Positions 44,550-52,921 of a stretch of DNA of 64,000 bases are shown one piece after another. The stretch is from contig JAHELC010000039.1 in the NCBI GenBank assembly GCA_024644405.1, forward strand, positions 62,001 through 126,000. Reading direction: 5' to 3'. Position numbers and translations under genes: made by a program. The number at the start of each line of letters is the position of its first letter. Positions within the stretch are counted from its first letter, which is position 1. The DNA comes from Nitrospinaceae bacterium. Lineage in GTDB: Bacteria > Nitrospinota > Nitrospinia > Nitrospinales > Nitrospinaceae. The notes beneath the pieces were generated by a model that saw only the letters and a program-made list of their open reading frames with translations, did not search any database and was not told the origin of the DNA.

Positions 44550-44789
44550 TTATACCGTGCTGTGCCATTTCCGGTATTCTTCGGCGCATTTTTCACTGCA
44601 GAAAAAATGGTCCCTGCCGCCGATGGTGGCCCGGATCGCTTCCGTCACCGGAATGTAGATCTCGCAATTGGGGTCCATGACCATATCGGTGGACGTAGGC
44701 TCATCGCCTTTTTCTTTAGGGAGTTTCTGATACCACCGGTACAATAAAATCGCCGCTATCAGGAGTATTATAATTAGATCGATACGCAT
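44550..44789 (-). CDS. Small anchored protein with YHS/TRASH-like cysteine domain (PP0621-like)
   Basis: A 79-residue protein with one N-terminal membrane helix (residues 3-19) and a small cytoplasmic metal-binding-like domain. D-P-N-C near residue 41 and F-F-C-S-E-K-C-A-E-E-Y near residue 65 give three cysteines in the order of YHS/TRASH domains. Similar short anchored proteins (PP0621 type) are widespread; their function is unknown, with metal binding the usual suggestion. Confidence 0.68.
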   Translation of the reverse strand: MRIDLIIILLIAAILLYRWYQKLPKEKGDEPTSTDMVMDPNCEIYIPVTEAIRATIGGRDHFFCSEKCAEEYRKWHSTV

Positions 44790-44882
44790 GCCGCCATTGT
44801 ACTTGGTATAAGATCCGCATTCAACGGTTCCTATTCCCTCAAATGACAGGGCGGAACCGGCCCATTGGTCAAGTGATTGATT

Positions 44883-45908
44883 ATGAACGAGCCTTTAAAA
44901 CATAAGCCGGAATTCGAGGAAGACGAGGACCCCTATTCCGAGGACGGGGAGGAGAAATCCCTTCCGCTGGAACCGGAGGTGGTGGACGACGACTCCGACG
45001 ACGAGAGCGACGAGGCGGAAGATCAGCGTCCCCTGCCCGTCCTGCGCGGATCGGACGCGCTGGCGCCGCTCGACCCGCTGACGGCCTACATCAACGAAAT
45101 CCGGCAATACGGCGAGCTGTCCGAGGAGGAGGAAAAGGAACTCGCGCTCCACTACCAGGAAACCGGCGACACCCAGGCCGCCTACAAACTCATCACCAAC
45201 AACCTCACGCTGGTCGTGAAAATCGCCATGACCTTTCGGCGTGAATGGCAGAACGTGATGGACCTCATCCAGGAGGGTAACGTCGGCCTCATGAAAGCCG
45301 TCAAGAACTTCGACCCGTTCCGCGGCGTGCGCCTGCCCGCCTACGCCAGCTGGTGGATCAAGGCCTATATCCTGAAATACATCCTCGATAACTGGCGCCT
45401 GGTGCGCGTCGGTACCACCAACGCCCGCCGCAAACTGCTCTATAATCTGCAAAAAGAAAAAGCCAAACTGGAGGAGGCGGGATTCACCGCTTCGCCTAAA
45501 AAACTCGCCGAACACTTCGGCGTTTCGGAAAAAGACGTGATCGACGTGCAGGCCAGCCTCGGCGCCTACGACGTCTCGATGGACACCCCGGTCCACCCGG
45601 ACAGCGAGTACACTCCCGAAAAATCCCTGTCCGACGGCAAAAACCCGGCGCAGGCCATCGAAAAAAGCCAGTTCCACGAGGCCCTCCACGAAAAAATCGA
45701 GGCCTTCCTCGAAGACCTGAAACCTATTGAAAAAGAACTGTTTGCCACCCGCATCCTGGCCGAGGACCCGACCTCATTGAAAGAAATCGGGGAACACTAT
45801 AATATTACCCGCGAAGCCGTCCGCCAGACCGAACAACGCTTGCTCAAAAAATTCAAAACATATATAAAAGAGCACCTGCCGGAAGCGGAAGACTATTTCA
45901 TGAAATAA
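44883..45908 (+). CDS. rpoH: RNA polymerase sigma factor RpoH (sigma-32 family), acidic N-terminal extension
   Basis: Heat-shock-type sigma factor of 341 residues. Region 2 runs from L-T-A-Y-I-N-E-I-R through D-L-I-Q-E-G-N-V-G-L-M-K-A-V and W-W-I-K-A-Y-I. It is followed by the RpoH box N-W-R-L-V-R-V-G-T-T-N-A-R-R-K-L, which distinguishes RpoH from RpoD. Region 4 ends with S-L-K-E-I-G-E-H-Y-N-I-T-R-E-A-V-R-Q. About 55 residues before region 1.2/2 are almost all Asp, Glu and Pro, a length and composition unlike enteric RpoH. The start is the ATG at 44883; a TTG two codons earlier is less likely. A hairpin with T-rich tail directly follows the stop. Confidence 0.92.
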   Translation: MNEPLKHKPEFEEDEDPYSEDGEEKSLPLEPEVVDDDSDDESDEAEDQRPLPVLRGSDALAPLDPLTAYINEIRQYGELSEEEEKELALHYQETGDTQAAYKLITNNLTLVVKIAMTFRREWQNVMDLIQEGNVGLMKAVKNFDPFRGVRLPAYASWWIKAYILKYILDNWRLVRVGTTNARRKLLYNLQKEKAKLEEAGFTASPKKLAEHFGVSEKDVIDVQASLGAYDVSMDTPVHPDSEYTPEKSLSDGKNPAQAIEKSQFHEALHEKIEAFLEDLKPIEKELFATRILAEDPTSLKEIGEHYNITREAVRQTEQRLLKKFKTYIKEHLPEAEDYFMK

Positions 45909-45934
45909 CCGGGCAAGGCCCGGAGCTAATTTTT
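45909..45934 (+). terminator. Hairpin after rpoH; member of a repeated hairpin family
   Basis: CCGGGC-AAG-GCCCGG begins immediately after the stop codon and is followed by AGCTAATTTTT, suggesting a terminator. The same 15-mer occurs inverted at 48738-48752, and a close relative follows the gene ending at 59357. Confidence 0.55.
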
Positions 45935-45944
45935 ACCAGTGAAT

Positions 45945-46000
45945 GATCTTAATTTTATCGGTGTTTATCTGTGTTCATGTGTGGTTAATATACAGATTCT
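45945..46000. repeat. Dispersed repeat, copy B (TATCTGTGTTCAT type)
   Basis: Contains TTTTATCGGTGTTTATCTGTG and TTCATGTGTGGTTAAT. It parallels 32379-32432 over about 55 bp. Confidence 0.55.
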
Positions 46001-46035
46001 AATTATTCAATTTCATCGTTTAGAGGGGAGGAACT

Positions 46036-47424
46036 ATGAAATACCGGATGGAATCGGACAGCATGGGGGAAATCAAGGTTCCCGCCGATAAATACTACGG
46101 CGCACAGACGGCGCGGTCGCTGATCAATTTTAACATCGGCTGGGAAATCATGCCGCGCGAGATCATCCGGGCGATGGGCATCCTCAAAAAAGCCGCCGCC
46201 ATCGTCAATGCCGAACTGCACGTCCTGCCCGCCGACAAAAAAGACCTCATCGTCCAGGCGGCGGACGAAGTGATCGCCGGCACCCTCGATCTGCATTTCC
46301 CCCTGCACGTGTGGCAGACCGGCTCCGGCACCCAGACCAACATGAACACCAACGAAGTCATCGCCAACCGCGCCATCGAAATCGCCGGCGGCACACTCGG
46401 AAGCAAGGACCCCATCCATCCCAACGACGACGTCAACAAGGGCCAGTCGTCGAACGACACCTTCCCCACGGCCATGCACATCGCGGCGGTCGAACAGATT
46501 CACAACCGGCTCGTCCCCGACGTCTCCGCCCTGCGCGACACGCTGAAAAAGAAATCGGTGGAATTCAAGAACATCATCAAGATCGGCCGCACGCACCTGA
46601 TGGACGCCACTCCGCTGACGCTGGGGCAGGAGTTCAGCGGCTACGCCGCGCAACTCGACAACGCCATCCAGCGCATCGACGGCTGCCTGCCGCGACTGTA
46701 CCAGATCGCCCTCGGCGGCACCGCCGTCGGTACCGGCATCAACACGCACAAGGAGTTCCCGGTGAAGGTGGCGAAAGTGATCGCCGACCTCACCAAGCAC
46801 CCGTTCATCACCGCGCCCAACAAGTTCGAGGCGCTGGCGGCGCACGACGCCATCGTCGAGGCCAGCGGCGTCATGAAAACCATCGCCTGCTCGCTGATGA
46901 AAATCGCCAACGACGTGCGCTGGCTGGGATCAGGTCCCCGCTGCGGCATCGGCGAACTCGCCCTGCCCGCCAACGAACCCGGCAGTTCCATCATGCCCGG
47001 CAAAGTCAACCCGACGCAGTCGGAAGCGCTCACCATGGTGGCGGCGCAGGTGATCGGCAACGACACCGCCGTCAACGTCGGCGGCGCGTCCGGCAACTTC
47101 GAGCTCAACGTGTTCAAGCCGGTGATGATCTACAACCTTCTGCAATCCATCCGCCTGCTCGCCGATTCCTGCCGCTCGTTCAACGACCACTGCGCCGTCG
47201 GCATCCAACCGAATAAAGACAAGATTGAAAAGAACCTCAACAACTCGCTCATGCTGGTCACCGCGCTCAACCCGCACATCGGCTACGACAACGCCGCCAA
47301 AGTCGCCAAGAAAGCCTTCGACGACAACAGCACACTCAAAGAAGCCGCCGTGGCCCTCGGCCTGCTCACCGCCGAAGAATTCGATAAGAAAGTCCAACCC
47401 AAAAACATGATCGGGCCTAAGTGA
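46036..47424 (+). CDS. fumC: Fumarate hydratase class II
   Basis: Iron-independent fumarase of 462 residues that interconverts fumarate and malate in the TCA cycle. It begins [10 protein letters not shown] and contains [25 protein letters not shown] and the family signature [14 protein letters not shown] strong GGGGAGGAACT precedes the ATG. The single-gene unit lies between rpoH and a convergent VOC gene, whose stop is 6 bp away. Confidence 0.96.
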   Translation: MKYRMESDSMGEIKVPADKYYGAQTARSLINFNIGWEIMPREIIRAMGILKKAAAIVNAELHVLPADKKDLIVQAADEVIAGTLDLHFPLHVWQTGSGTQTNMNTNEVIANRAIEIAGGTLGSKDPIHPNDDVNKGQSSNDTFPTAMHIAAVEQIHNRLVPDVSALRDTLKKKSVEFKNIIKIGRTHLMDATPLTLGQEFSGYAAQLDNAIQRIDGCLPRLYQIALGGTAVGTGINTHKEFPVKVAKVIADLTKHPFITAPNKFEALAAHDAIVEASGVMKTIACSLMKIANDVRWLGSGPRCGIGELALPANEPGSSIMPGKVNPTQSEALTMVAAQVIGNDTAVNVGGASGNFELNVFKPVMIYNLLQSIRLLADSCRSFNDHCAVGIQPNKDKIEKNLNNSLMLVTALNPHIGYDNAAKVAKKAFDDNSTLKEAAVALGLLTAEEFDKKVQPKNMIGPK

Positions 47425-47430
47425 TTACGC

Positions 47431-47844
47431 TCAAGTCAAATCCATGAAGGGGTTCCAAGCCACTTCCCACAGGTGGCTGTCGGGATCGGCGAAGTAACCC
47501 GAGTAGCCGCCCCAGAACACGTCCTGCGGTTGTTTGATCAGCTTGGCTCCCGCGTTGACGGCTTGTTCGACGACGGCGCCCACTTCTTCTTTCGTTCCCA
47601 CGTTATGGGCTAAAGTCACGCCGCCCAGAATCCCCCCGACCCCCTTTACAAGGGGGAGGTTTAAATCTTCCGCCAGTTTGTCTTTGGGATACAGGGCCAG
47701 CCAGGTGCCCTCCAGTTTGAAGAACACGATCCCGGCGTCGTCCTTGTAGTCGTGCGTCGGGAACCCCAGCCCGTCGCGGTAGAATTTCAGCGACCGTTTC
47801 AGGTCGGTCACGCCTAAGGTAATGAGACCTATTTTTGGTTTCAT
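47431..47844 (-). CDS. VOC (glyoxalase/bleomycin-resistance fold) protein with in-frame palindromic repeat
   Basis: A 137-residue VOC protein with paired beta-alpha-beta-beta-beta modules: I-T-L-G-V-T-D-L-K-R-S-L-K-F-Y-R-D-G-L-G at the start and Y-S-G-Y-F-A-D-P-D-S-H-L-W-E-V at the end, the latter supplying the metal-ligand glutamate. Its function is unknown. Between the two modules, residues about 63-78 (N-L-P-L-V-K-G-V-G-G-I-L-G-G) are encoded by a C-rich/G-rich palindrome that recurs outside genes nearby, so a repeat appears to have inserted in frame. The gene lies 11 bp from fetB and may be co-transcribed with it. Confidence 0.82.
   Translation of the reverse strand: MKPKIGLITLGVTDLKRSLKFYRDGLGFPTHDYKDDAGIVFFKLEGTWLALYPKDKLAEDLNLPLVKGVGGILGGVTLAHNVGTKEEVGAVVEQAVNAGAKLIKQPQDVFWGGYSGYFADPDSHLWEVAWNPFMDLT
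47626..47664. repeat. Palindromic repeat embedded in the VOC gene
   Basis: ACCCCCTTTACAAGGGGGAGG forms a stem with CCCCCTT and AAGGGGG. It is flanked by ATCCCCCCG and TTTAAATC. Related elements lie at 48644-48665 and 49556-49641. Confidence 0.6.
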
Positions 47845-47855
47845 AAGTATTTCCT

Positions 47856-48623
47856 TTACGCGGTACTGGGTCTAAATGCATCGAGCAATTGCAATTCGCT
47901 GGAGAAACAGCGGCGGGCGGCGAGGAGGGTGACGATCATGCACGTCAGGCTCGCTGTGCCGGCGATCATGAACACGATGGCCAGCTGATACTTCACCGCT
48001 TCCAGGGGCGAGCCGCCGGCGATGATGAAGCCGGTCATGATCCCCGGCAGGTGCACGAGACCGATGATCTTCATGCTGTCGATCACCGGGATGAGCGCCG
48101 ACCGCACCGACTGCCGCACCGCCCACTCGGACGCCTGCCGCGCGTTCGCGCCGAGCGCCAGTAACGTCTCGATGCGTTTCCGCTGATGCCCCAGTTCGCC
48201 GATCAGCCGGTTCATGGAGAGCGACGACGCGTTCATCGAGTTGCCGATGATCATCCCGCCCAGCGGGATGATGTACTTGGCCTCGGGCCCGATCACCCCC
48301 GCCCCCGCCAGCACCGCGAAGGTGATGACCGACCCGATCAGTATCCCCGTGAACGCGATGCCGGTGGCGTGCGGGATCTGTTCGCCGCGCTTGCCGGAGA
48401 TGGCGGCGGCAATGGCGGTCATCGCCAGCAGGATCAATGCCAGATACACATAGTTGTCGATCTTCAAAATCATTTCCAGCAGGAATCCCATGATCACCAA
48501 CTGCACCGTGGCGCGCAGGGAGGCGACCACGACTTCCTTCTCCAGCGTCAGCCGGTTGTGCCAGGAAATGAACAACGCGATGGCGATCAGCCCGTAGGCG
48601 ATCAATAACGATTCAATGGTCAT
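47856..48623 (-). CDS. fetB: ABC exporter permease, FetB/UPF0014 family
   Basis: A 255-residue integral membrane protein with about seven helices, of the FetB (YbbM) family. Landmarks are L-R-A-T-V-Q-L-V-I-M-G-F near residue 37, I-G-N-S-M-N-A-S-S-L-S (about residues 126-136), and L-A-L-G-A-N-A-R-Q-A followed by M-K-I-I-G-L-V-H-L-P-G-I-M-T-G, the coupling-helix region. FetAB exports iron in E. coli. The ATPase gene lies 153 bp upstream on the same strand, so the pair forms one transporter. The substrate is inferred from the family only. Confidence 0.86.
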   Translation of the reverse strand: MTIESLLIAYGLIAIALFISWHNRLTLEKEVVVASLRATVQLVIMGFLLEMILKIDNYVYLALILLAMTAIAAAISGKRGEQIPHATGIAFTGILIGSVITFAVLAGAGVIGPEAKYIIPLGGMIIGNSMNASSLSMNRLIGELGHQRKRIETLLALGANARQASEWAVRQSVRSALIPVIDSMKIIGLVHLPGIMTGFIIAGGSPLEAVKYQLAIVFMIAGTASLTCMIVTLLAARRCFSSELQLLDAFRPSTA

Positions 48624-48643
48624 ACGATTCTCCTTGTCCGCCC

Positions 48644-48665
48644 CTTACCAGGGGAGGGAAATGGC
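48644..48665. repeat. Short palindromic repeat upstream of fetB
   Basis: CCCCTTACCAGGGGAGGG contains CCCCT/AGGGG arms and resembles the core of the palindromes at 47626 and 49556. Confidence 0.45.
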
Positions 48666-48737
48666 TGACAGTAACGCCCTGACAATATCACTCGAGCGCA
48701 ATTCAAGGTTCTATAGTTTGCTCCGGCGCTTCGTCGG

Positions 48738-48752
48738 CCGGGCCTTGCCCGG
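48738..48752. repeat. Hairpin CCGGGCCTTGCCCGG, inverted copy of the post-rpoH hairpin
   Basis: The exact reverse complement of 45909-45923. It is located just after the FetA-like stop codon in the direction of that gene, with GGCGGAGTACCTCCGC beside it. A partial copy (GGTCCGGGCGGAGTACCTC) is at about 49788-49806. Confidence 0.55.
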
Positions 48753-48776
48753 GCGGAGTACCTCCGCTGGTAATTT

Positions 48777-49523
48777 TTAAAACTCCGATTCTTCATCGCC
48801 AGTATCTTTGTTCGGTGTCAGTTCCCCTTTAAAAAAATTCTGCAATGTGGCGTTAGCCGTATTGTTCACCAGGTCCTGTATGTTGCCGCGCGCGAGGACG
48901 GCGCCGTCGACCATCACCAGCGTATCCGTGTTGAAGCGCAGGGCCTGCGGGATGTCATGCGTCACCAGCACCGTCGCGGTGTGCAGACGCGAATGAATAT
49001 CCTTGATGAGGTTTTCGATGGTCAGCGCCGCTGTCGGGTCGAGCGCTGAGGTCGGTTCGTCCAATAATAAAACATCTGGCTTATTGGCCAGCACCTGCGC
49101 GAACGCCACGCGCTGTTGCTCACCGACCGAGAGTGTCTCCACCTGCCGGGCCATGAAGTCGGAATTCAATCCCACCTGCTTCAACAGCTCCTGCACTGCG
49201 TTGTCGCTCACCGTCTCGTGGCGCAGGAAGGGTCCGAGGGCCACGTTCGCCTGTACTGTGTCCGGGATCAATGCCGGCGACTGGAACACCATGCCCATGC
49301 GGCGGCGCAGGTCCAGAATGTCGAGCGACCGCACCTCGGTGCCGTTGAGGAACACCTCACCGGAGTCGGCGGGGTTGAGGCGGTTGAGGCAACGCAGGAG
49401 CGACGACTTGCCCGCGCCGGACGGACCCAGCACGGTCAGCATCTCTCCCGGTTGGACCTCGAACGAGAGATCTTTAAGGATAGGCTTGTCTTTGGTCAAG
49501 GATAGATGGGATACACGCAACAT
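48777..49523 (-). CDS. fetA: ABC exporter ATP-binding protein, FetA-like
   Basis: ATPase subunit of 248 residues. Walker A is G-P-S-G-A-G-K-S-S near residue 36, the signature L-S-V-G-E-Q-Q-R-V-A near 133, Walker B D-V-L-L-L-D-E-P-T-S-A-L-D, and the switch histidine in V-T-H-D. It pairs with the FetB-type permease downstream. The ATG at 49523 fits the usual N-terminus (M-L-R-V-S-H-L); the frame remains open 13 codons further into a palindromic repeat. An acidic C-terminal tail (N-K-D-T-G-D-E-E-S) is unusual but short. Confidence 0.87.
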   Translation of the reverse strand: MLRVSHLSLTKDKPILKDLSFEVQPGEMLTVLGPSGAGKSSLLRCLNRLNPADSGEVFLNGTEVRSLDILDLRRRMGMVFQSPALIPDTVQANVALGPFLRHETVSDNAVQELLKQVGLNSDFMARQVETLSVGEQQRVAFAQVLANKPDVLLLDEPTSALDPTAALTIENLIKDIHSRLHTATVLVTHDIPQALRFNTDTLVMVDGAVLARGNIQDLVNNTANATLQNFFKGELTPNKDTGDEESEF

Positions 49524-49555
49524 GAATTTTCCGCTTTCATAAAAGAAAGGAAGAG

Positions 49556-49641
49556 TTATCAACCACCCCTAATCCCTCCTTTATAGGAGGGGGACTCAAA
49601 CCTCCTGCCCTTCCCAAGGGGAGACTGGGAGGGGTTGATAA
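49556..49641. repeat. 86-bp palindromic element with TTATCAACC ends
   Basis: The left end TTATCAACCACCCCT and right end AGGGGTTGATAA are inverted repeats. Inside lie two further stems (CTCCT/AGGAG and CCCTTCCC/GGGGA types). It encodes nothing and is probably a miniature mobile or REP-like element. Confidence 0.65.
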
Positions 49642-49723
49642 TATTTCCTTTGTTCCCTGAGCCTGTCGAAGGGCGGCAGGTTTTTCCAGCTAATCCTATC
49701 ATCCTGTGATTCGTTCCTCCAGG

Positions 49724-49760
49724 GTGTTGATAGTTATCACCTGATTGGGAGAACCTGTCT
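49724..49760. repeat. Dispersed repeat ending GAACCTGTCT
   Basis: Contains GTTGATAGTTATCACC and TGATTGGGAGAACCTGTCT, matching 40229-40262 with a few differences. Confidence 0.5.
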
Positions 49761-49926
49761 GCCCTTGTTTTCTCTGTGCCTGGCAAGGTCCGGGCGGAGT
49801 ACCTCTCTACCTCGTTTGGCGAAGATAACTATTCCAGCGCCTCCTACGCCTCTGCCAGATTTTCCACCGGCGGCTCGCCGGCGCTTTATCAAGCGCTTCA
49901 TAAATCCAATAAAAATTAGAGGACGT

Positions 49927-50952
49927 TCAGGAAGAGGTTTTTTCGGTGAATTCGAACATGCGTTCGACACAACGGAGCGCATTCTGCCGGACTTCTGGGG
50001 ATAGCTCAACGATCTGGTCCGGACGCGGATGCTCCAATGCCTGTAAAACATCCTGCAGGGAATTGGACTTCATGTATTTGCACAGGGTGCAGGAACCCAC
50101 GAACCGTTTTTCGGGAAACTCGGATTGCAAAATACCGGTCAACCCGCATTCGGTGAGCAGGAAAAACGTATCGCCACTGGATTCACGAACATGATTGAGC
50201 ATGTTGGTGGTGCTTCCCACGTAATCCGCTTTCCGGACCACTGCGGGTTGGCATTCCGGATGTGCCAGCACATCGACTCCCGGGTTGTTGTTCCGGACAA
50301 CATCGATCGCCTCCGGCGCGTATTCCTCGTGAACGTAACAGGTGCCGTCGTACCAGGAAATATCTTTTTCAACTCCCTTTGCCTGCAAATGATCGACCAC
50401 ATTCTTCGCCATCAACTTGTCGGGCAGAAAATAGATGTGGTCATTATCGATGGCTTCCATAATATGATACACGTTGGAGGAGGTCACGCACACGTCGCAT
50501 AGCGCCTTCACTTCAGCGGTGGTGTTGATATAACAGACAAAGGTATGATCGGGAAATTCCTTCCGCAGGCGCCGGACGTCGGCGGCGGTAATGCCGTCCG
50601 CCAGGGAACAACCACCGTCAGGATTGGGATCGAGGACCGTTTTATCCGGATTTAAAATTTTCGCGGTCTCCGCCATGAACCGCACGGCGGGAAAAACGAT
50701 CACATCCGCATCCGAATCGCGGGCGATTTTGGCCAGGCCGTAGGAATCGCCGGAATGGTCAGCGACACCATACAGGATTTCCGGCGCGACATAATTGTGC
50801 GCCAGTATGATGGCGTTCTTTTCCCACTTGAGCTCTTCGATGCGGGAGATCACAGGGTGAATTCGCTGGCAATGCTCGAGCGTGAACTCGCACAGTGGAC
50901 TGCCGACCTTGATCGGCTTCAGTTTTTCATACAACTGTTCGACTGTGATCAT
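49927..50952 (-). CDS. nadA: Quinolinate synthase A
   Basis: [4Fe-4S] enzyme of 341 residues that condenses iminoaspartate with dihydroxyacetone phosphate for NAD synthesis. I-L-A-H-N-Y-V-A-P-E-I and D-S-Y-G-L-A are typical active-site segments. Cluster ligands are recognisable in D-G-G-C-S-L-A-D-G, T-E-C-G-L-T-G and G-S-C-T-L-C-K-Y-M-K. T-F-V-C-Y-I-N-T-T-A-E-V-K is the substrate-binding region. nadB and nadC are not nearby. It is followed upstream on the same strand by a HIT gene at only 4 bp distance. Confidence 0.95.
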   Translation of the reverse strand: MITVEQLYEKLKPIKVGSPLCEFTLEHCQRIHPVISRIEELKWEKNAIILAHNYVAPEILYGVADHSGDSYGLAKIARDSDADVIVFPAVRFMAETAKILNPDKTVLDPNPDGGCSLADGITAADVRRLRKEFPDHTFVCYINTTAEVKALCDVCVTSSNVYHIMEAIDNDHIYFLPDKLMAKNVVDHLQAKGVEKDISWYDGTCYVHEEYAPEAIDVVRNNNPGVDVLAHPECQPAVVRKADYVGSTTNMLNHVRESSGDTFFLLTECGLTGILQSEFPEKRFVGSCTLCKYMKSNSLQDVLQALEHPRPDQIVELSPEVRQNALRCVERMFEFTEKTSS

Positions 50953-50956
50953 AGGT

Positions 50957-51298
50957 TCAACCGGGAGGCCACTTCATGGGCCTGCCGCCCAACAAATGAA
51001 AATGAATATGAAACACCGACTGTCCGGCGCCCGATCCGCAATTCAGAACCAAACGGAAACCCGATACTTCCAGATCGTTTTCCTGGGCCAGAGATTTCGC
51101 CAGGGTAAACACCGATCCCATCAGCTCCTTGTCCGAAACCTCAATATTCATGAGGGTGCTAATGTGTTTTTTGGGAATGATCAACAGATGCGTTGGGGCT
51201 TGCGGATTGATGTCCTTGATGGCCATCAATTGCTCATCACTGTAGATCATTTCAGCATCGATTTCCCCACCGGCAATTTTACAAAACAGACAATTGTC
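50957..51298 (-). CDS. HIT family purine nucleotide phosphoramidase (HinT-like)
   Basis: A 113-residue histidine-triad protein. C-L-F-C-K-I-A-G-G-E-I at the start and the H-I-H-F-H-L-L-G-G triad near the end identify the HinT branch, which hydrolyses AMP-lysine and adenosine phosphoramidates. The TTG at 51298 is preceded by GGAGAGG with good spacing; a TTG seven codons earlier is possible but less well placed. It lies 4 bp upstream of nadA, so the two probably share a transcript. Confidence 0.9.
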   Translation of the reverse strand, partial: DNCLFCKIAGGEIDAEMIYSDEQLMAIKDINPQAPTHLLIIPKKHISTLMNIEVSDKELMGSVFTLAKSLAQENDLEVSGFRLVLNCGSGAGQSVFHIHFHLLGGRPMKWPPG

Positions 51299-51461
51299 CA
51301 AAACAACCTCTCCCTGCAATATGAGTTAAAAATAGCTCCCGTTGGCTTTAATATACTCCAGCCTCACAACGAAGCCAACCCAAAATCCACTGCGTGAATC
51401 AATGCCCTGCGAGACAAATTATTGCTGTGCAGCAAGGGTAAAATCAATCCGATAGTTGTTT

Positions 51462-52919
51462 TCAGCCGAAATAATTTTTACCGTCGAAGGGATCCTGCAA
51501 GTCCATACTGCGCAGGTAATCTTGAATTTCTTTTTTGTAGGAGACAAAGGGATCCAACATGAGGAAGGGTTCTTCTTTATTCAGTCGGAACCCAATCCAG
51601 TCGATCAGGTAACCGGTTTGGCATTCCAACAACGTTTTCACCAATTCGCCGCGTCCGTCGGCGCGGGTACCCTTGGGTGCGTTGGACTGAGAAAACAGGA
51701 TGGCTTCATCGGAAGTTTTGCGATGGGCGTCTCCATTCTCTTCCAGTCCCCAATAGAGACCATGCGATTTATTGAGGTTATGAAACTCCAGGTCGAGACT
51801 TTTAATCCAGGGATCCTGCCATCCCACATTTTCCGATTTCATGAATTCGGTGAGCATCCAGTATTTGCTGGCCCAGTCCACCCGCCCGATGAGTGCTTCC
51901 GGACCTTTGGGCATATCGGTTAGCACGGATTCCCAGGCTTCCAACACCCAATCGGTGTCACTGGAAGATCCCGCCAGATATTTTTTACCGGCCTGCATCA
52001 TTTCCCACTGCACCTCGAGAGCCGTGGTCTGGTTGCCGTCCCGTAAAGTGATTGCCCATTTGAACTCCGGGTCGCGGGAAATATCCCGCATGGCATTCAC
52101 GGAATCAGAGAGAATCCAGGCCGGGTCGGCCACGCCCAACTCGATCAACTCCATCATCAGGGACGTGCTGCCCATCTTGAGGGCGCAGGCGAATTCGCTC
52201 ATGTTGGAGTCGCCGACCAGCAAATGAATGCGCCGGTACTTGCTGGGATCGGACAACGGTTCGTCGCGGGTGTTGACGATGGCGCGATTGTATTGCACCC
52301 ACCGGTAAAATTCGTTGGGAATGTGATCCGCGCGCTGGGAAATCTGAAAATTGACTTCTTCGGTGTCTTTCCGCGTCTGATGAATATCATCCCAATCGCG
52401 GAACGGTTGCGGGTTGCAGGCTCCGGTCCGTCCGGTGCCGGCATAAATCTGCCGGGTCACCAGAAACGACGCCAGCAGACGCAGGTTTTCGCGGTTATCG
52501 AACTGGAACGCGCGGCTGACCAGATAATTCTCATGGCACCCGAAGGTGGCGTTGGTTTCGAGATCCACATTGTTCTTGATGAACGCCACCTGGTCCGCCC
52601 AACCCAATTCCTCCAGCGCTTTTTGCACAATCTCGTCGCCGGCGCGGTCGAACGTGACCAGATCCACCAGGTTGGAGCATTCGGGCGAAGCGTATTCGAG
52701 ATGGCCCATGTCCAGGTAAATACGGCCGCCGTTGGCGAGGAACCCGCCGTTGCCGGGCGGTTCGTCGTTGGCTCGGTAATGCAAGTCGAGCACACCCTGC
52801 TTCTGATCGAAAATATGATTCTTGATGCGAACCGCAACATCGATCGGCCCGTATTTGAAATCATCCTCTTTGATCAGGAGGCCGTACTCCGTTTCAATGC
52901 CGAATATTCTGCGTTTCAT
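51462..52919 (-). CDS. pafA: UBact/Pup ligase (PafA type)
   Basis: Ligase of 485 residues that joins the C-terminal glutamate of the tag protein to substrate lysines using ATP. It shows the carboxylate-amine-ligase start I-F-G-I-E-T-E-Y-G, a catalytic-type aspartate D70 in G-R-I-Y-L-D-M-G-H-L-E-Y-A-S-P-E, I-K-N-N-V-D, H-E-N-Y-L-V-S-R and N-T-R-D-E-P. I assign it to PafA rather than Dop because it lacks the long insertion before the N-G-x-R-x-Y-x-D motif and has E-Y-A-S-P-E-C in the PafA style. It is the last gene of the proteasome operon, 2 bp after prcA. Confidence 0.9.
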   Translation of the reverse strand: MKRRIFGIETEYGLLIKEDDFKYGPIDVAVRIKNHIFDQKQGVLDLHYRANDEPPGNGGFLANGGRIYLDMGHLEYASPECSNLVDLVTFDRAGDEIVQKALEELGWADQVAFIKNNVDLETNATFGCHENYLVSRAFQFDNRENLRLLASFLVTRQIYAGTGRTGACNPQPFRDWDDIHQTRKDTEEVNFQISQRADHIPNEFYRWVQYNRAIVNTRDEPLSDPSKYRRIHLLVGDSNMSEFACALKMGSTSLMMELIELGVADPAWILSDSVNAMRDISRDPEFKWAITLRDGNQTTALEVQWEMMQAGKKYLAGSSSDTDWVLEAWESVLTDMPKGPEALIGRVDWASKYWMLTEFMKSENVGWQDPWIKSLDLEFHNLNKSHGLYWGLEENGDAHRKTSDEAILFSQSNAPKGTRADGRGELVKTLLECQTGYLIDWIGFRLNKEEPFLMLDPFVSYKKEIQDYLRSMDLQDPFDGKNYFG

Positions 52920-52921
52920 AT

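Larger units (their letters stand above)
49524..49926. other. Repeat-rich intergenic region between fetA and nadA
   Basis: About 400 bp without a gene. It is occupied by an 86-bp palindromic element, a CTGAGCCTGTCGAAGG fragment, a dispersed repeat at 49724-49760 and a partial hairpin repeat at about 49788. Confidence 0.55.

Noticed and set aside
46311-47216. Plus-strand +1 frame inside fumC with an Arg/His-rich product
   Set aside because: Low-complexity shadow frame of fumC with no ribosome binding site.
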